NCBI GenBank assembly: GCA_012960755.1
Contig: DUAT01000041.1
Coordinates: 107,166-171,165 of the forward strand
Direction of reading: 5' to 3'
Length of the DNA stretch: 64,000 bases
DNA from: Gammaproteobacteria bacterium
GTDB taxonomy: Bacteria; Pseudomonadota; Gammaproteobacteria; Pseudomonadales; Azotimanducaceae_A
Of this stretch, positions 8,903 to 17,060 are shown piece after piece. The notes under the pieces are model-generated. The model ran no database searches, was not told the origin of the DNA, and saw only the letters and a list, made by a program, of their open reading frames with translations. Within the stretch, counting starts at the first letter, position 1. Each line of letters opens with the position of its first letter. A program made the position numbers and the translations under genes.

Positions 8903-9370
8903 TTGAAGACCTTTTTTCGAGTATGTCTGAGACTGGCCACCGTCAGTTTGTTCAGCCTGACGGTTTCTGCTGATGCCACCGGGCCGGGTCTGGTCATCAG
9001 CGATGCTTGGGCGCGGGCAACCCCACCCGGTGCGCCGATGGGTGCTGTGTATTTACAAATCGCCAATCCGACGATCAGGCCGATCCAGGTCACGGAAATT
9101 ACAACAGCCGTAGCGAAAATCAGCGAGATTCATGAGAGCATTGAAAGAGACGGCATGAGTCGAATGCGCGAAGTTGACCCGTTCATCGTAGAATCCGGAG
9201 CCACGGTAAGCCTCGTGCCAGGAGGTAAGCACATCATGCTCATGCGATTGCATGAACCGTTAATACAAGGTGGTAAATTCCTGCTCGTGTTTTCTGGCAA
9301 CGATGGTTACCGGTCAGAGGTTGAAGTCATCGTCGGGAGTTTTGGCCAGATGGAAATGCCGCAGGATTAG
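8903..9370 (+). CDS. Periplasmic copper chaperone PCu(A)C
   Basis: Carries the exact Cu(I) motif of the DUF461/PCuAC family: H77-X10-M88-X21-H110-X-M112. The family passes copper to the CuA site of cytochrome c oxidase in the periplasm. An N-terminal signal peptide (MKTFFRVCLRLATVSLFSLT) is expected to be cut near VSADA. TTG 8903 is the preferred start, since AAGGGA sits 8 nt upstream; an upstream TTG at 8873 would add ten residues ahead of the signal peptide. No Sco or oxidase genes are adjacent. It is divergent from the ArsR gene and its 3' end overlaps the CoA-transferase by 4 bp. Confidence 0.9.
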   Translation: MKTFFRVCLRLATVSLFSLTVSADATGPGLVISDAWARATPPGAPMGAVYLQIANPTIRPIQVTEITTAVAKISEIHESIERDGMSRMREVDPFIVESGATVSLVPGGKHIMLMRLHEPLIQGGKFLLVFSGNDGYRSEVEVIVGSFGQMEMPQD

Positions 9371-10548
9371 CGCGACTGTGCGGGTCCGTCAGACAAAATG
9401 ACCTGCTGTTCCTGAAATGCCAGGATTTCATCTGCCTGCATCCCCAGCCAGGTGGTCAGAATTTCCTCGTTATGCTCCCCGAGCCATGGTGCGCCGTTCC
9501 TGACCCCGCTGGATGCGTCTGAAAATCGATACGGGCTTTGGAACGTGGGGCGTGTGCCGCCTTGCCTGTCGTCAATTTGCTGGATGCTGTTTCGATGTTG
9601 TAGGGTTTCTGAATTTTGCAGGTACTCATCGGTGTTGTAGACACTGCCCCAGGCAAGGTTTGCCTTGTTCAGTTGTTGAATCAAATCGCCACGACTGTCA
9701 AATGAAAGCATAAACTCGGCAAAGGCCTTGCGGCGAAATTCTATTTTTGTTGCGAGATCAGAATTTGGCGGAGTTGGATCCGCCAGCTTTAACTCAACTG
9801 TAGCCTGATGCCAGATATAGCGGAAATCGCCTGCCAGGATGACTGGCCCTCCCGTCGCCTCCCAGACCTCGCTGGCATTGTTGCTGACGACGGACTGCTC
9901 GAGATGGTAGTGGGTCTGGTCATCGGTGGCGATCATGGCATCGACCATGGCGATATCGATATGCTGTCCCTTGCCGGTTCTTTGCCGTAAGTGCAGTGCC
10001 GCCAGCAACGCCACGAGTCCATGCAATCCTGCGTTGGTGTCAGCGAATGACATACACATTTCTACGGGACGGCTACCGGTTTTTTGTGCCTGACGGTAAA
10101 TACTGCCGGTCTCGGCGTGAATAATAGGCGCGTAGGCAGCACGACCGGCTTCAGGTCCTTGCTGGCCAAAGCCAGATATCGATAACATGACAAGCCCCGG
10201 ATTTATCGGTTGCAGGGTATCCCAGTCAATGCCAAGGCGTCGCATAACATCCGGGCGGAAGTTCTCAATCAGCACATCAGCCTTGGAAACCAGCGATTTC
10301 AACAGTTTTGCGCCGTCGGCTTGCTTAAGATCAATACACAGATTTTTTTTGCCCGCATTCTGTTGGTGGTAGTAGCCAGAAATTGAACCGACTTTTCTGC
10401 CCCAATTGCGAGTGACATCCTTCTCGGGCGGTTCTATCTTGACAACATCAGCACCAAGGTCGGCAAGCATTCGCCCTGCGAAGGGTCCCGCCAGTACCCG
10501 GGACAGGTCCAGCACCCTGATATCGGAGAGGGGAAAATTGTCACTCAT
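9367..10548 (-). CDS. Class III CoA-transferase (CaiB/BaiF family)
   Basis: Transfers CoA between organic acids through an enzyme-bound anhydride. The N-terminal signature (RVLDLSRVLAGPFAGRMLADLGADVVK) and the catalytic aspartate in SFADTNAGLHG near residue 165 are present. About 393 residues is normal. The ATG at 10548 (MSDNFPL) is preferred to TTG 10554. The donor and acceptor cannot be told from the sequence, and neighbours do not form an obvious pathway. Confidence 0.9.
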   Translation of the reverse strand: MSDNFPLSDIRVLDLSRVLAGPFAGRMLADLGADVVKIEPPEKDVTRNWGRKVGSISGYYHQQNAGKKNLCIDLKQADGAKLLKSLVSKADVLIENFRPDVMRRLGIDWDTLQPINPGLVMLSISGFGQQGPEAGRAAYAPIIHAETGSIYRQAQKTGSRPVEMCMSFADTNAGLHGLVALLAALHLRQRTGKGQHIDIAMVDAMIATDDQTHYHLEQSVVSNNASEVWEATGGPVILAGDFRYIWHQATVELKLADPTPPNSDLATKIEFRRKAFAEFMLSFDSRGDLIQQLNKANLAWGSVYNTDEYLQNSETLQHRNSIQQIDDRQGGTRPTFQSPYRFSDASSGVRNGAPWLGEHNEEILTTWLGMQADEILAFQEQQVILSDGPAQSR

Positions 10549-10727
10549 GGGCAATTCGATCCATTGTTTTTTTCGTTTTTAGTAGAGAAGATAGTAGAGC
10601 ATTATGCATTGAATCTGAAATCAGCAGTTAACACCCGTGATCTCTGAATGTTAAAGTGCGCCTAGAACCTTCGTATTTGGGATGTTGTGTATTTCACTCA
10701 CATTCTCGTTAACTAAAAGGAGATCCT

Positions 10728-11177
10728 TTGAGCGTTCTATCCTGGCAAGCGATGGCCCTCGAAGCCCCGGAGGTAGCGGAGTTTGGTGAAAGTCGAATTG
10801 ACGGCAAGGTCTCCTATCTCGCGACAATACGAGAGAATGGGTTTCCCAGAACGCACCCGGTGACGGCGATTGTAGGAGAAGGGCGGTGTTTCATGTTTGC
10901 AGAACCCAACTCATCCAAGGTAAAGGATTTTCGGGTTAACAATCAGTTTTCACTGCATTGCGGCATGTCTGACAGTTCTGGCAGTAGCGGTGAGTTCCAG
11001 ATTACCGGCACCGTGGCACAGGTGACTGATGAGGAAATTCGCGCGGCTGCCGAATCTATTTGCAGCTACCGGCCTTCCGGTCGTTATCTGCTGTACGAAC
11101 TCATGCTCGGCGAAGCAATAGCGACATCTTATCGAGGTGGTCGGGCTGACCGGCGGCGATGGAACGCCACAAAATGA
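10728..11177 (+). CDS. Pyridoxamine-phosphate-oxidase-like flavin split-barrel protein
   Basis: A 149-residue FMN-binding split-barrel domain: SYLATIRENGFPRTHPVT is the typical first strand pair, and FSLHCGMSD and FQITGTVAQV follow. Members bind FMN, F420 or haem; many are of unknown role. TTG 10728 is a secure start, with AAGGAG 5-6 nt upstream. It is immediately followed by the AlkD-like gene, probably a two-gene unit. Confidence 0.85.
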   Translation: MSVLSWQAMALEAPEVAEFGESRIDGKVSYLATIRENGFPRTHPVTAIVGEGRCFMFAEPNSSKVKDFRVNNQFSLHCGMSDSSGSSGEFQITGTVAQVTDEEIRAAAESICSYRPSGRYLLYELMLGEAIATSYRGGRADRRRWNATK

Positions 11178-11190
11178 AACCGCTGTCTCG

Positions 11191-11901
11191 GTGAATCCGC
11201 TCACAAGAAGTATTCAGGAAGCATTGCAAGCGGAAGCGGATCCGCGCAAGGCGCCTGAAATGAAGCGATACATGAAATCTGAGATGCGCTATCACGGTGT
11301 CCCCGCACCCATACAAAAAAAGGTCTTTCGTACTGTATTTAAACAGCACCCGATATCTGAACAGGATGTCTGGCACGAAAGCGTGCTCGACCTGTGGCGC
11401 GAGGCCGGTCACCGGGAAGAACGTTATGCCGCAATCGCCCTCAGTGGGTTAAAGGCGTACCGGCCCCTGCAGACAATGAAGACGTTGCCGATGTACGAAG
11501 AAATGATCGTAACCGGTGCCTGGTGGGATTATGTCGACAGCTTGTCGAACCGGTTGGGAGAACTGTTGCAGGATTATCCGAAACCCATGACCAGCAGGAT
11601 GTACCGCTGGGCGAAGGATAAAAGCATGTGGAAGCGACGCGCCTCGCTTATCTGTCAACTCAAGCTGAAGCAGAATACAGATACCGGTTTATTGTTCGGT
11701 AACATTATCGACAACATGGCTGACAGGGAATTTTTTATTCGCAAAGCCATTGGCTGGGCGTTGCGGGAATTCAGCAAGACCTCGCCGGATGAAGTCATTC
11801 ACTTTATTCACCAGCACAAGCAGGAACTTAGCCCGCTGAGTAAGAAAGAAGGGCTTAAGGTCGTCCTGAAACAAGGCAGAATTAGCGAGATGCTGGTGTA
11901 A
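11191..11901 (+). CDS. DNA alkylation repair protein (AlkD-like HEAT repeats)
   Basis: An all-helical protein of about 236 residues whose opening (SIQEALQAEADPRKAPEMKRYMKS) and WWDYVDSLSNRLGELL, MWKRRASLICQL and FIRKAIGWALREFSKT segments match the AlkD family, which excises bulky or cationic alkylated bases without base flipping. The usual catalytic Trp-Asp region (WWDYVDS) is intact. GTG 11191 is chosen because family members start just before this point; an in-frame GTG at 11137 would overlap the upstream gene by 41 bp. Neither start has a good Shine-Dalgarno site, suggesting translational coupling. Confidence 0.88.
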   Translation: MNPLTRSIQEALQAEADPRKAPEMKRYMKSEMRYHGVPAPIQKKVFRTVFKQHPISEQDVWHESVLDLWREAGHREERYAAIALSGLKAYRPLQTMKTLPMYEEMIVTGAWWDYVDSLSNRLGELLQDYPKPMTSRMYRWAKDKSMWKRRASLICQLKLKQNTDTGLLFGNIIDNMADREFFIRKAIGWALREFSKTSPDEVIHFIHQHKQELSPLSKKEGLKVVLKQGRISEMLV

Positions 11902-11908
11902 CTGATTT

Positions 11909-12346
11909 CTAATCCTCATCTTCGATCACAGGACGATAGGTGACCTGCCTGAAGCCCAGGCCTTTGACCATCATGACTTTATTATCCGGGTAAACGACGA
12001 CATTCTGGGGGTTTCTCTCACCGAAAACGAGGAATTGGAACGGCGCGTCGGAGCTGTTCTCAATATGGTGTGCCTCCTCTTTCCCGGCGGCAAACCAAAT
12101 GTGGTCACCGGCCGTCAGGGAAATATGCTGCTCACCAAGCACTAGGGTTGCTGAACCTTGCAGCGCAAGAACATGTTCCTCTTCTGAAGTGTGAAAGTGA
12201 TGAACGCTCGACCTATCACCGGGTGAAAGTTCCTCTAATCGGACACCCAGGCGTTCTCCGCTAAGATCTTTGTAGTTCCAGATCCCGCCTCTTTGAGTCT
12301 TCTCCTCGGTCCAGTCTGAATGATAGATATTTGATGTTATGGATAT
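11909..12346 (-). CDS. Cupin-domain protein with apparent ATA start codon
   Basis: Single cupin barrel, 145 residues. The metal-binding cupin 1 motif is seen as HHFHTSEEEHVLALQG and cupin 2 as GDHIWFAAGKEEAHHIENSS. The reading frame is open from 12346 but contains no ATG, GTG or TTG until GTG 12142, which would remove the first cupin motif. The only well-placed candidate is ATA at 12346, with GGAG 7 nt upstream, overlapping the end of the P-loop gene. Either a near-cognate start, a mutated ATG or a sequencing error. Third gene of a coupled trio. Function unknown. Confidence 0.65.
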   Translation of the reverse strand: MSITSNIYHSDWTEEKTQRGGIWNYKDLSGERLGVRLEELSPGDRSSVHHFHTSEEEHVLALQGSATLVLGEQHISLTAGDHIWFAAGKEEAHHIENSSDAPFQFLVFGERNPQNVVVYPDNKVMMVKGLGFRQVTYRPVIEDED

Positions 12347-12933
12347 GGCGATTCTCCACTTAGGTCATCCAATAATTGATCTGCCGGTCCAGTTTCGCTG
12401 ACATCAACACAACGTTGTTCTGATCGCTTCGCTGCCTGTGTCAACTGTTCGTCGTAGAGCAGACTGCGATGAAGGAATCGATCTATCATCAAACGGTCTT
12501 GCTCAGACCGCTGGTGGTAGTCACTATTTCTATGAATTCTATCTGTAATCACATCTTTTGTTGCTGTCAGCCATACCGAAACAGTCTTCTCGAAACAGGC
12601 GTTGACCACCGAATCGGGCCAAATGGCCGAACCCTCCAGGACGATACCGGTATCGTACGGATTTGAAATACGACTTTGGATTAGCGCCTTCGCGATTGGC
12701 CAGACATTGTCATGGTAATGCCGCAACACTTCATCAACCAGTTCCTCAGCTCGGTGAGAAAGATAATGACTCTGGACATCTGGTGGTACCTTGCCTTTCT
12801 TTCGCCATGGACGACCTGGATGGCGTGACAGGCTATCAGTTGATGTATGCTGCCAGCCCAGCCTTGCCGCCAGGGTTTCCGCCAGGGTGGATTTGCCCAC
12901 ATGCGAAGTGCCGCCAATAAGGATTGCCCTCAC
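12337..12933 (-). CDS. P-loop kinase-like protein
   Basis: A 198-residue protein opening with RAILIGGTSHVGKSTLA, a Walker A motif at residues 7-15, as in small-molecule kinases such as the 2-phosphoglycerate kinase-like group. A basic segment RHPGRPWRKKGK follows, then GIVLEGSAIWP, which may be the second acidic motif. The substrate is unknown. It starts at a GTG overlapping the stop of the 61-residue gene by 4 bp, and its stop overlaps the cupin gene, so the three are translationally coupled. Confidence 0.75.
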   Translation of the reverse strand: MRAILIGGTSHVGKSTLAETLAARLGWQHTSTDSLSRHPGRPWRKKGKVPPDVQSHYLSHRAEELVDEVLRHYHDNVWPIAKALIQSRISNPYDTGIVLEGSAIWPDSVVNACFEKTVSVWLTATKDVITDRIHRNSDYHQRSEQDRLMIDRFLHRSLLYDEQLTQAAKRSEQRCVDVSETGPADQLLDDLSGESPYP

Positions 12934-13115
12934 GGTGCAGCCGATTCCTCAACCAGCAGAATATTGCTATCCACGGCCCGCTGCCATAGTTCATACAAAT
13001 CCTGAACCAGGTTCTTACCCGCCTGTTTTTTGATCAGTTCAGAGGTCCTTCGGACATATTCCAGGAATCCTTCCAGGTCGGATATGGTCAATTCTATCAG
13101 CCGGTATGCTTTCAC
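12930..13115 (-). CDS. 61-residue protein of unknown function
   Basis: Begins MKAYRLIELTISDLEGFLEY and is predicted mostly helical and charged. No motif is recognised. It is supported as a gene by its GTGA overlap with the P-loop kinase gene. The start is GTG 13115. It could be a regulatory or structural partner of the kinase. Confidence 0.6.
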   Translation of the reverse strand: MKAYRLIELTISDLEGFLEYVRRTSELIKKQAGKNLVQDLYELWQRAVDSNILLVEESAAP

Positions 13116-13178
13116 CCTGAAACAGGCCAGCTATCTTTGGTAATTGTAACATTTGTCTTACCTTGATGAGGTCACCGG

Positions 13179-14882
13179 TCAGAACTCTTCCTCCAGCAGG
13201 TCTCGTAAATCTTCCCTCAGGTATTCAAGGGGTGCCGGGCTGTGGATCAGAACCATCGAGTGAAATTGCCGTGGGGAGAATTTCCCAGAACTGATTGCAA
13301 GAGTGTGCAGTTTCCGTAATTCCCGGGTGACCATATAACCGTTAAATGCCAGTCCCGGGTTAGCAATGATTTGATTAACTTCCCTTGTAATCAGTTGGGT
13401 TGAATAAGGTGTGTTATCAGCGATGAATTGCTGTGCTTCCATCGCGGACCAGTTTCCCAATTGGATATTCAAATCGGCTACCGCCTTGCAGATCGTGAGT
13501 CTGGACCTGACTAGTAAACCCAGCATGGACAGCTCATCTGCGAAGTATTCACCCCCGGTATCATACTCTCCAATTTTTCCGGGAGCGTAGCTGGACCAGC
13601 CATCCCGGTATGCCTGCAGTAGGGTAGAATTGTAGGGGATCTGACTGGTGTCCAGCAGGTGCTGACCCGGCACAACGTATTGGTAGGCCAGCGCTTCCAA
13701 CTCGAATATCGGCACCTCGATCAGGGTCGCGAGGTCGAATAGCGTTACGCCATCATGATAAACAAAAGGAGCCCGGCCCGGGCGATCGTTTTCTGCGATA
13801 ATCGCCTCGCTGGTGGGCTTTTGTGAGAACCACCGCAACAAGTCAATTTCTACATCCAGCACGTAAATCGATACAAGGTTCAGCACCAACTGGTATGCAT
13901 TGATCTGGTTTTTTACTGAATAACGGGGGTCAGAGTAGATTTGCCGAAGTGTTAGAGACTGGTTGGTCTCGATATTCTGAATCCGTTGTTGTGAGGTCTT
14001 AAGATCTTTATGCAGGTCAGACAAGACCACGCGTGAGTCGGCATTCGAATCAAGCCCAGGTTCCAAAGATATGGGACCGCCGATCGTACTGATTGGGTTC
14101 GTGTGCTCGTTTAGTAGCGTATTCAGGTAATCCGACAGACCTAAATATGCCGGATAGGTCGTCTTAAAAAATGTGGTTTGAAATTTTTCGAACCTTCGTT
14201 GCTGTTCAACAGACTCCAGGTTTGAGTAGTCTAATATTTGCCGGTAGCGACTCAGCAAAACACTGGTACCCGGTTCGCCGATGTGCTGAATGTACTGGAG
14301 TGACTCTGCCAATAGGTTATCAGGGTAATGAATACCAGCTGCGTTTTGCTGTTCCAAACGAGTTTGCAGTCGGTTCAGGGCCCCAGCGCTATGGTGTAAC
14401 CGATTGGTAATGTTATCCAGCGTTTCGATATCAACAATCTGAAAAACTGCTGGCGGTAACAATTCATCCAGGTGGTTCAGGTGGTTGGTCTGCAGCCAAA
14501 GGTCCAGCTCTCTCTGTCGAAACCCTCGACGCATGTTAATTTGATGGACCGCATGCTGGGTGTTGACCGACAACAATGACCGGTTCAACGATGACAACTG
14601 TGTGATCAGAACATCGAGGCGAGTCAGCTCCGTTTCGATCGAGTCATAAAGTGGTATCTGTGTTGTCGGCTCGGCTGAAAAGTTGCTGATGAGTGTCGAG
14701 GCGATCTGATTTTCGAAGTCCCTGATAAGCTCACGGGAATTTTTCGTGGTTTGTTGCCCGGCTTCCTGCTCTGATTTTTCCGCGACGTCTGGCACCGTCG
14801 ATGTTGATTGATTCCGTGGCAAGTCGATTTTGCAGGACGAGACCATTGTGAGCAGGGCAATAACAAAATAAATCTTTCTCAT
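13179..14882 (-). CDS. DUF885-like lipoprotein with degenerate zinc motif
   Basis: A 567-residue putative lipoprotein: the signal ends MVSSC with Cys17. The C-terminal third follows the DUF885 (M32-like peptidase) pattern: LATLIEVPIFELEALAYQ, then GWSSYAPG, and the final FHSMVLIHSPAPLEYL. However, the family's HExxPGHH metal site is replaced by Y400-Q-Y-V-V-P-G-Q-H408, losing two or three zinc ligands and the catalytic glutamate. It is therefore probably not an active metallopeptidase and may act as a binding or scaffold protein of the envelope. It is last in the SIS-MTD1-FTCD operon, 10 bp after the FTCD-like gene. Confidence 0.75.
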   Translation of the reverse strand: MRKIYFVIALLTMVSSCKIDLPRNQSTSTVPDVAEKSEQEAGQQTTKNSRELIRDFENQIASTLISNFSAEPTTQIPLYDSIETELTRLDVLITQLSSLNRSLLSVNTQHAVHQINMRRGFRQRELDLWLQTNHLNHLDELLPPAVFQIVDIETLDNITNRLHHSAGALNRLQTRLEQQNAAGIHYPDNLLAESLQYIQHIGEPGTSVLLSRYRQILDYSNLESVEQQRRFEKFQTTFFKTTYPAYLGLSDYLNTLLNEHTNPISTIGGPISLEPGLDSNADSRVVLSDLHKDLKTSQQRIQNIETNQSLTLRQIYSDPRYSVKNQINAYQLVLNLVSIYVLDVEIDLLRWFSQKPTSEAIIAENDRPGRAPFVYHDGVTLFDLATLIEVPIFELEALAYQYVVPGQHLLDTSQIPYNSTLLQAYRDGWSSYAPGKIGEYDTGGEYFADELSMLGLLVRSRLTICKAVADLNIQLGNWSAMEAQQFIADNTPYSTQLITREVNQIIANPGLAFNGYMVTRELRKLHTLAISSGKFSPRQFHSMVLIHSPAPLEYLREDLRDLLEEEF

Positions 14883-14892
14883 GGGTAAGTTG

Positions 14893-15498
14893 TTAACTGG
14901 CTATCGCCCCAGTGATGTTGGTTATGACCCTTGTGAGAACCTGGCTACTGGTCATGGCCTCATCGATTTTTTTCCGTGCGTTTTGTTTGAAGTTTTCGTC
15001 TTTCATTGAAACAAGGTTAATAAGCACATTCACTTGGGCAGCCTGTATCGTCGCGGGGATAAGCAGAGCCGCAATGCCAACATCGGTTATCAGATTGGGG
15101 TTACCAATTTGTTCCAGCAATTGAATATCTGGAACCAGGCTGGATGCAAGCGTCAGTGTTTCAAGTGGTGCTGACGCGGCAGACAGTAATGCTGATTGAA
15201 GGCTCGCTTGTTGAGTTGCTTTCTCACTTGCCGACTGCCGGGGAAGTCTGTAGGCATTCATTACCCGTTCAAAACCTGCGATGTCAGCTTCGCCCAGTTC
15301 GATAAAGCGGATTCTAGCAAGCTCTGAGCGGTTAGTGACCGGCTTGAGCTCGTGATCTTTGTCTTTGGTCAGATTACATACCATGCTGATCAGGGCGGCT
15401 GCCTGGGCACCGGTCATTGCCGCGACCGCTCCGCCACCAGGCGTCGACGCTTTGCTGGCGAGTGCGTCGAGGTAAGCTTGAATGGTCAAGTCCTTCAT
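14893..15498 (-). CDS. FTCD/FchA-type cyclodeaminase, putative methenyl-THF cyclohydrolase
   Basis: All-helical protein of about 201 residues with the family signature ASKASTPGGGAVAAMTGAQAAAL near the start. Stand-alone members act as formimino-THF cyclodeaminase or, like Methylobacterium FchA, as methenyl-THF cyclohydrolase. ATG 15498 is chosen because it overlaps the upstream dehydrogenase stop by 4 bp and removes 17 unconserved residues. Since that dehydrogenase has lost its own cyclohydrolase lysine, cyclohydrolase activity is the likelier role. No histidine-degradation (hut) genes are nearby. Confidence 0.85.
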   Translation of the reverse strand: MKDLTIQAYLDALASKASTPGGGAVAAMTGAQAAALISMVCNLTKDKDHELKPVTNRSELARIRFIELGEADIAGFERVMNAYRLPRQSASEKATQQASLQSALLSAASAPLETLTLASSLVPDIQLLEQIGNPNLITDVGIAALLIPATIQAAQVNVLINLVSMKDENFKQNARKKIDEAMTSSQVLTRVITNITGAIAS

Positions 15499-16403
15499 GC
15501 TGTACCCTGGTGAAAGTTTGTAAACAGCCGCAGTGTATTTCTCATGCACATGGCAACGGTCATTGGGCCTACTTTGGGTATGTAGATATCCGTGTGGGTA
15601 TTCACATCATCAAAAAAGTTAGGGGTACTGGAGAAATTGATACAGGTGGTGCCTTGCCTGATTTCCTTGCAGCTAATCTTCATAAATTCCTTGTTGGGGA
15701 CGCCTGTGACAACGATATCAGATTGCGCCAGGGCTTCAGATCGGGTGATGTCGGTTTCCGAGGGCTGGGCGTGCACAAACTTCAGCGGCCCGTTCTCATC
15801 AAAGCTGTAGACCGTCGCGCCATCGTTGGACATCATGACTGCAAGAGGTCGCCCAATAACCTCGCTGCGATTAAAAATGGTCACGACTTTCCCGGCAATG
15901 GGCTTTTGCCGGGACATATCATAAACATTCACCTCGGTCAGCATCTTGATAATCGCCAGCGGTGTACAAGGCAACAGTGCTTTTTTATCTTTGCCATTCT
16001 CAACAGCAAAACGATCATTGGCATACAGTTTTCGTGTCCAATAGCTACTGCCTGCTTCTATATCCTTGCGAAAATCCACCAGGTTACGCAGATAGTCATC
16101 CTGCTGGTTATTGAACACCGGGAAGTAGATGAAAATGCCATGTACCGTTGTGTCTTCATTGAGCTCGTGAATAAGAGATTCAAGATCCAGCCTGGTGACA
16201 GACCTCAAGTCATAGTGGATGCCCACATCGTCAAACTTCTGTTTTGTCGCACGGCCATAGGCGAGTGAAGGTTTGTCCTCACTGGCTATGAGTCCGACAA
16301 CATTGATGGTTTGATCGATTGAAGAAGCTTCCCGTTTGACAGCGTTAACATATTGTTCGGCAACTTTTGCCGGATTTAACTGCTGTTCCGTAATCTCGCT
16401 CAA
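15495..16403 (-). CDS. MTD1-type methylene-THF dehydrogenase (monofunctional FolD relative)
   Basis: A 302-residue FolD-fold protein, but closest in motifs to yeast MTD1, the NAD-dependent dehydrogenase without cyclohydrolase. Shared features are YFPVFNNQQDDYL in place of the FolD QLPLP segment, LPCTPLAIIKML, and the nucleotide loop FNRSEVIGRPLAVMMSNDGATVYS. The tyrosine of the FolD YxxxK motif is kept (Y49), but the catalytic lysine (K56 in E. coli) is Thr53, and the QLPLP glutamine is Tyr93. It oxidises 5,10-methylene-THF to methenyl-THF. It overlaps the FTCD-like gene downstream and the SIS gene upstream by 4 bp each. Confidence 0.88.
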   Translation of the reverse strand: MSEITEQQLNPAKVAEQYVNAVKREASSIDQTINVVGLIASEDKPSLAYGRATKQKFDDVGIHYDLRSVTRLDLESLIHELNEDTTVHGIFIYFPVFNNQQDDYLRNLVDFRKDIEAGSSYWTRKLYANDRFAVENGKDKKALLPCTPLAIIKMLTEVNVYDMSRQKPIAGKVVTIFNRSEVIGRPLAVMMSNDGATVYSFDENGPLKFVHAQPSETDITRSEALAQSDIVVTGVPNKEFMKISCKEIRQGTTCINFSSTPNFFDDVNTHTDIYIPKVGPMTVAMCMRNTLRLFTNFHQGTA

Positions 16404-17017
16404 GATTCTTCCTGGCTGTCATACTCATGTTTTTTTCGGGCGATAGTACCGAGATAACCCTTGTGATGCCGCCTGCCGTATTCCTCTTTCGTAAAACCGG
16501 TGAGTTCCACCAACGTCAGTGCAATGGCATCACAGATTGCTGACATGACTGCAATGGTGGCGCTGGGTGTGAGATTAAGCGGGCATGGCTCTTCAATATC
16601 CGGGCCCATATCAAGGGTGATGCTGCTTAAGTCTCGCAGTGGCGAGTCGGTATGGGAGGTGATGCCAATGACACTCCTGATGCCAAACTGGGTCGACATC
16701 TCCAGCATTTCTACCACTTCAATTGACTTGCCGCTGGTGGAAAAAGCGATGATAAGATCGTCCTCTGCCAGCATCCCCAGATCCCCGTGACCGGCTTCAG
16801 CCGGGTGTATGAAGAAAGCCGGTATGCCAGTTGAACATAAGGTCGCCGCAAACCGCTGGGCAACGAATCCTGCCTTGCCAATCCCTGTGGTAATGACCTT
16901 TCCTGTACATTGCCGGACCATTTCGACTGCTTTCTCGAACTCGTCGGTGACATTAATGTTTGCGATCGCGTCAGCTTCCATTTTAATGATAGAAGACATC
17001 TTTTCCTTGATATTCAA
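16400..17017 (-). CDS. SIS-domain sugar-phosphate isomerase (KdsD/KpsF-like, no CBS domains)
   Basis: A 205-residue protein with one SIS domain: GKVITTGIGKAGFVAQRFAATL, the HPAEAGHGDLGML loop, and FSTSGKSIEVVEML. The C-terminal EYGRRHHKGYLG resembles the FARFHPGGxLG motif of arabinose-5-phosphate isomerases. It lacks the CBS pair of full-length KdsD, like several short paralogues. The true substrate is uncertain. First gene of the operon with the folate enzymes; downstream genes start by ATGA overlap. Confidence 0.85.
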   Translation of the reverse strand: MNIKEKMSSIIKMEADAIANINVTDEFEKAVEMVRQCTGKVITTGIGKAGFVAQRFAATLCSTGIPAFFIHPAEAGHGDLGMLAEDDLIIAFSTSGKSIEVVEMLEMSTQFGIRSVIGITSHTDSPLRDLSSITLDMGPDIEEPCPLNLTPSATIAVMSAICDAIALTLVELTGFTKEEYGRRHHKGYLGTIARKKHEYDSQEES

Positions 17018-17060
17018 TGCGTATTCCCGGCTTAGAGTGGAGAAGAGGCCATTATACTAG

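Noticed and set aside
15495..16403. Plain bifunctional FolD annotation
   Set aside because: The cyclohydrolase lysine and the QLPLP segment are missing and motifs match the monofunctional MTD1 type.
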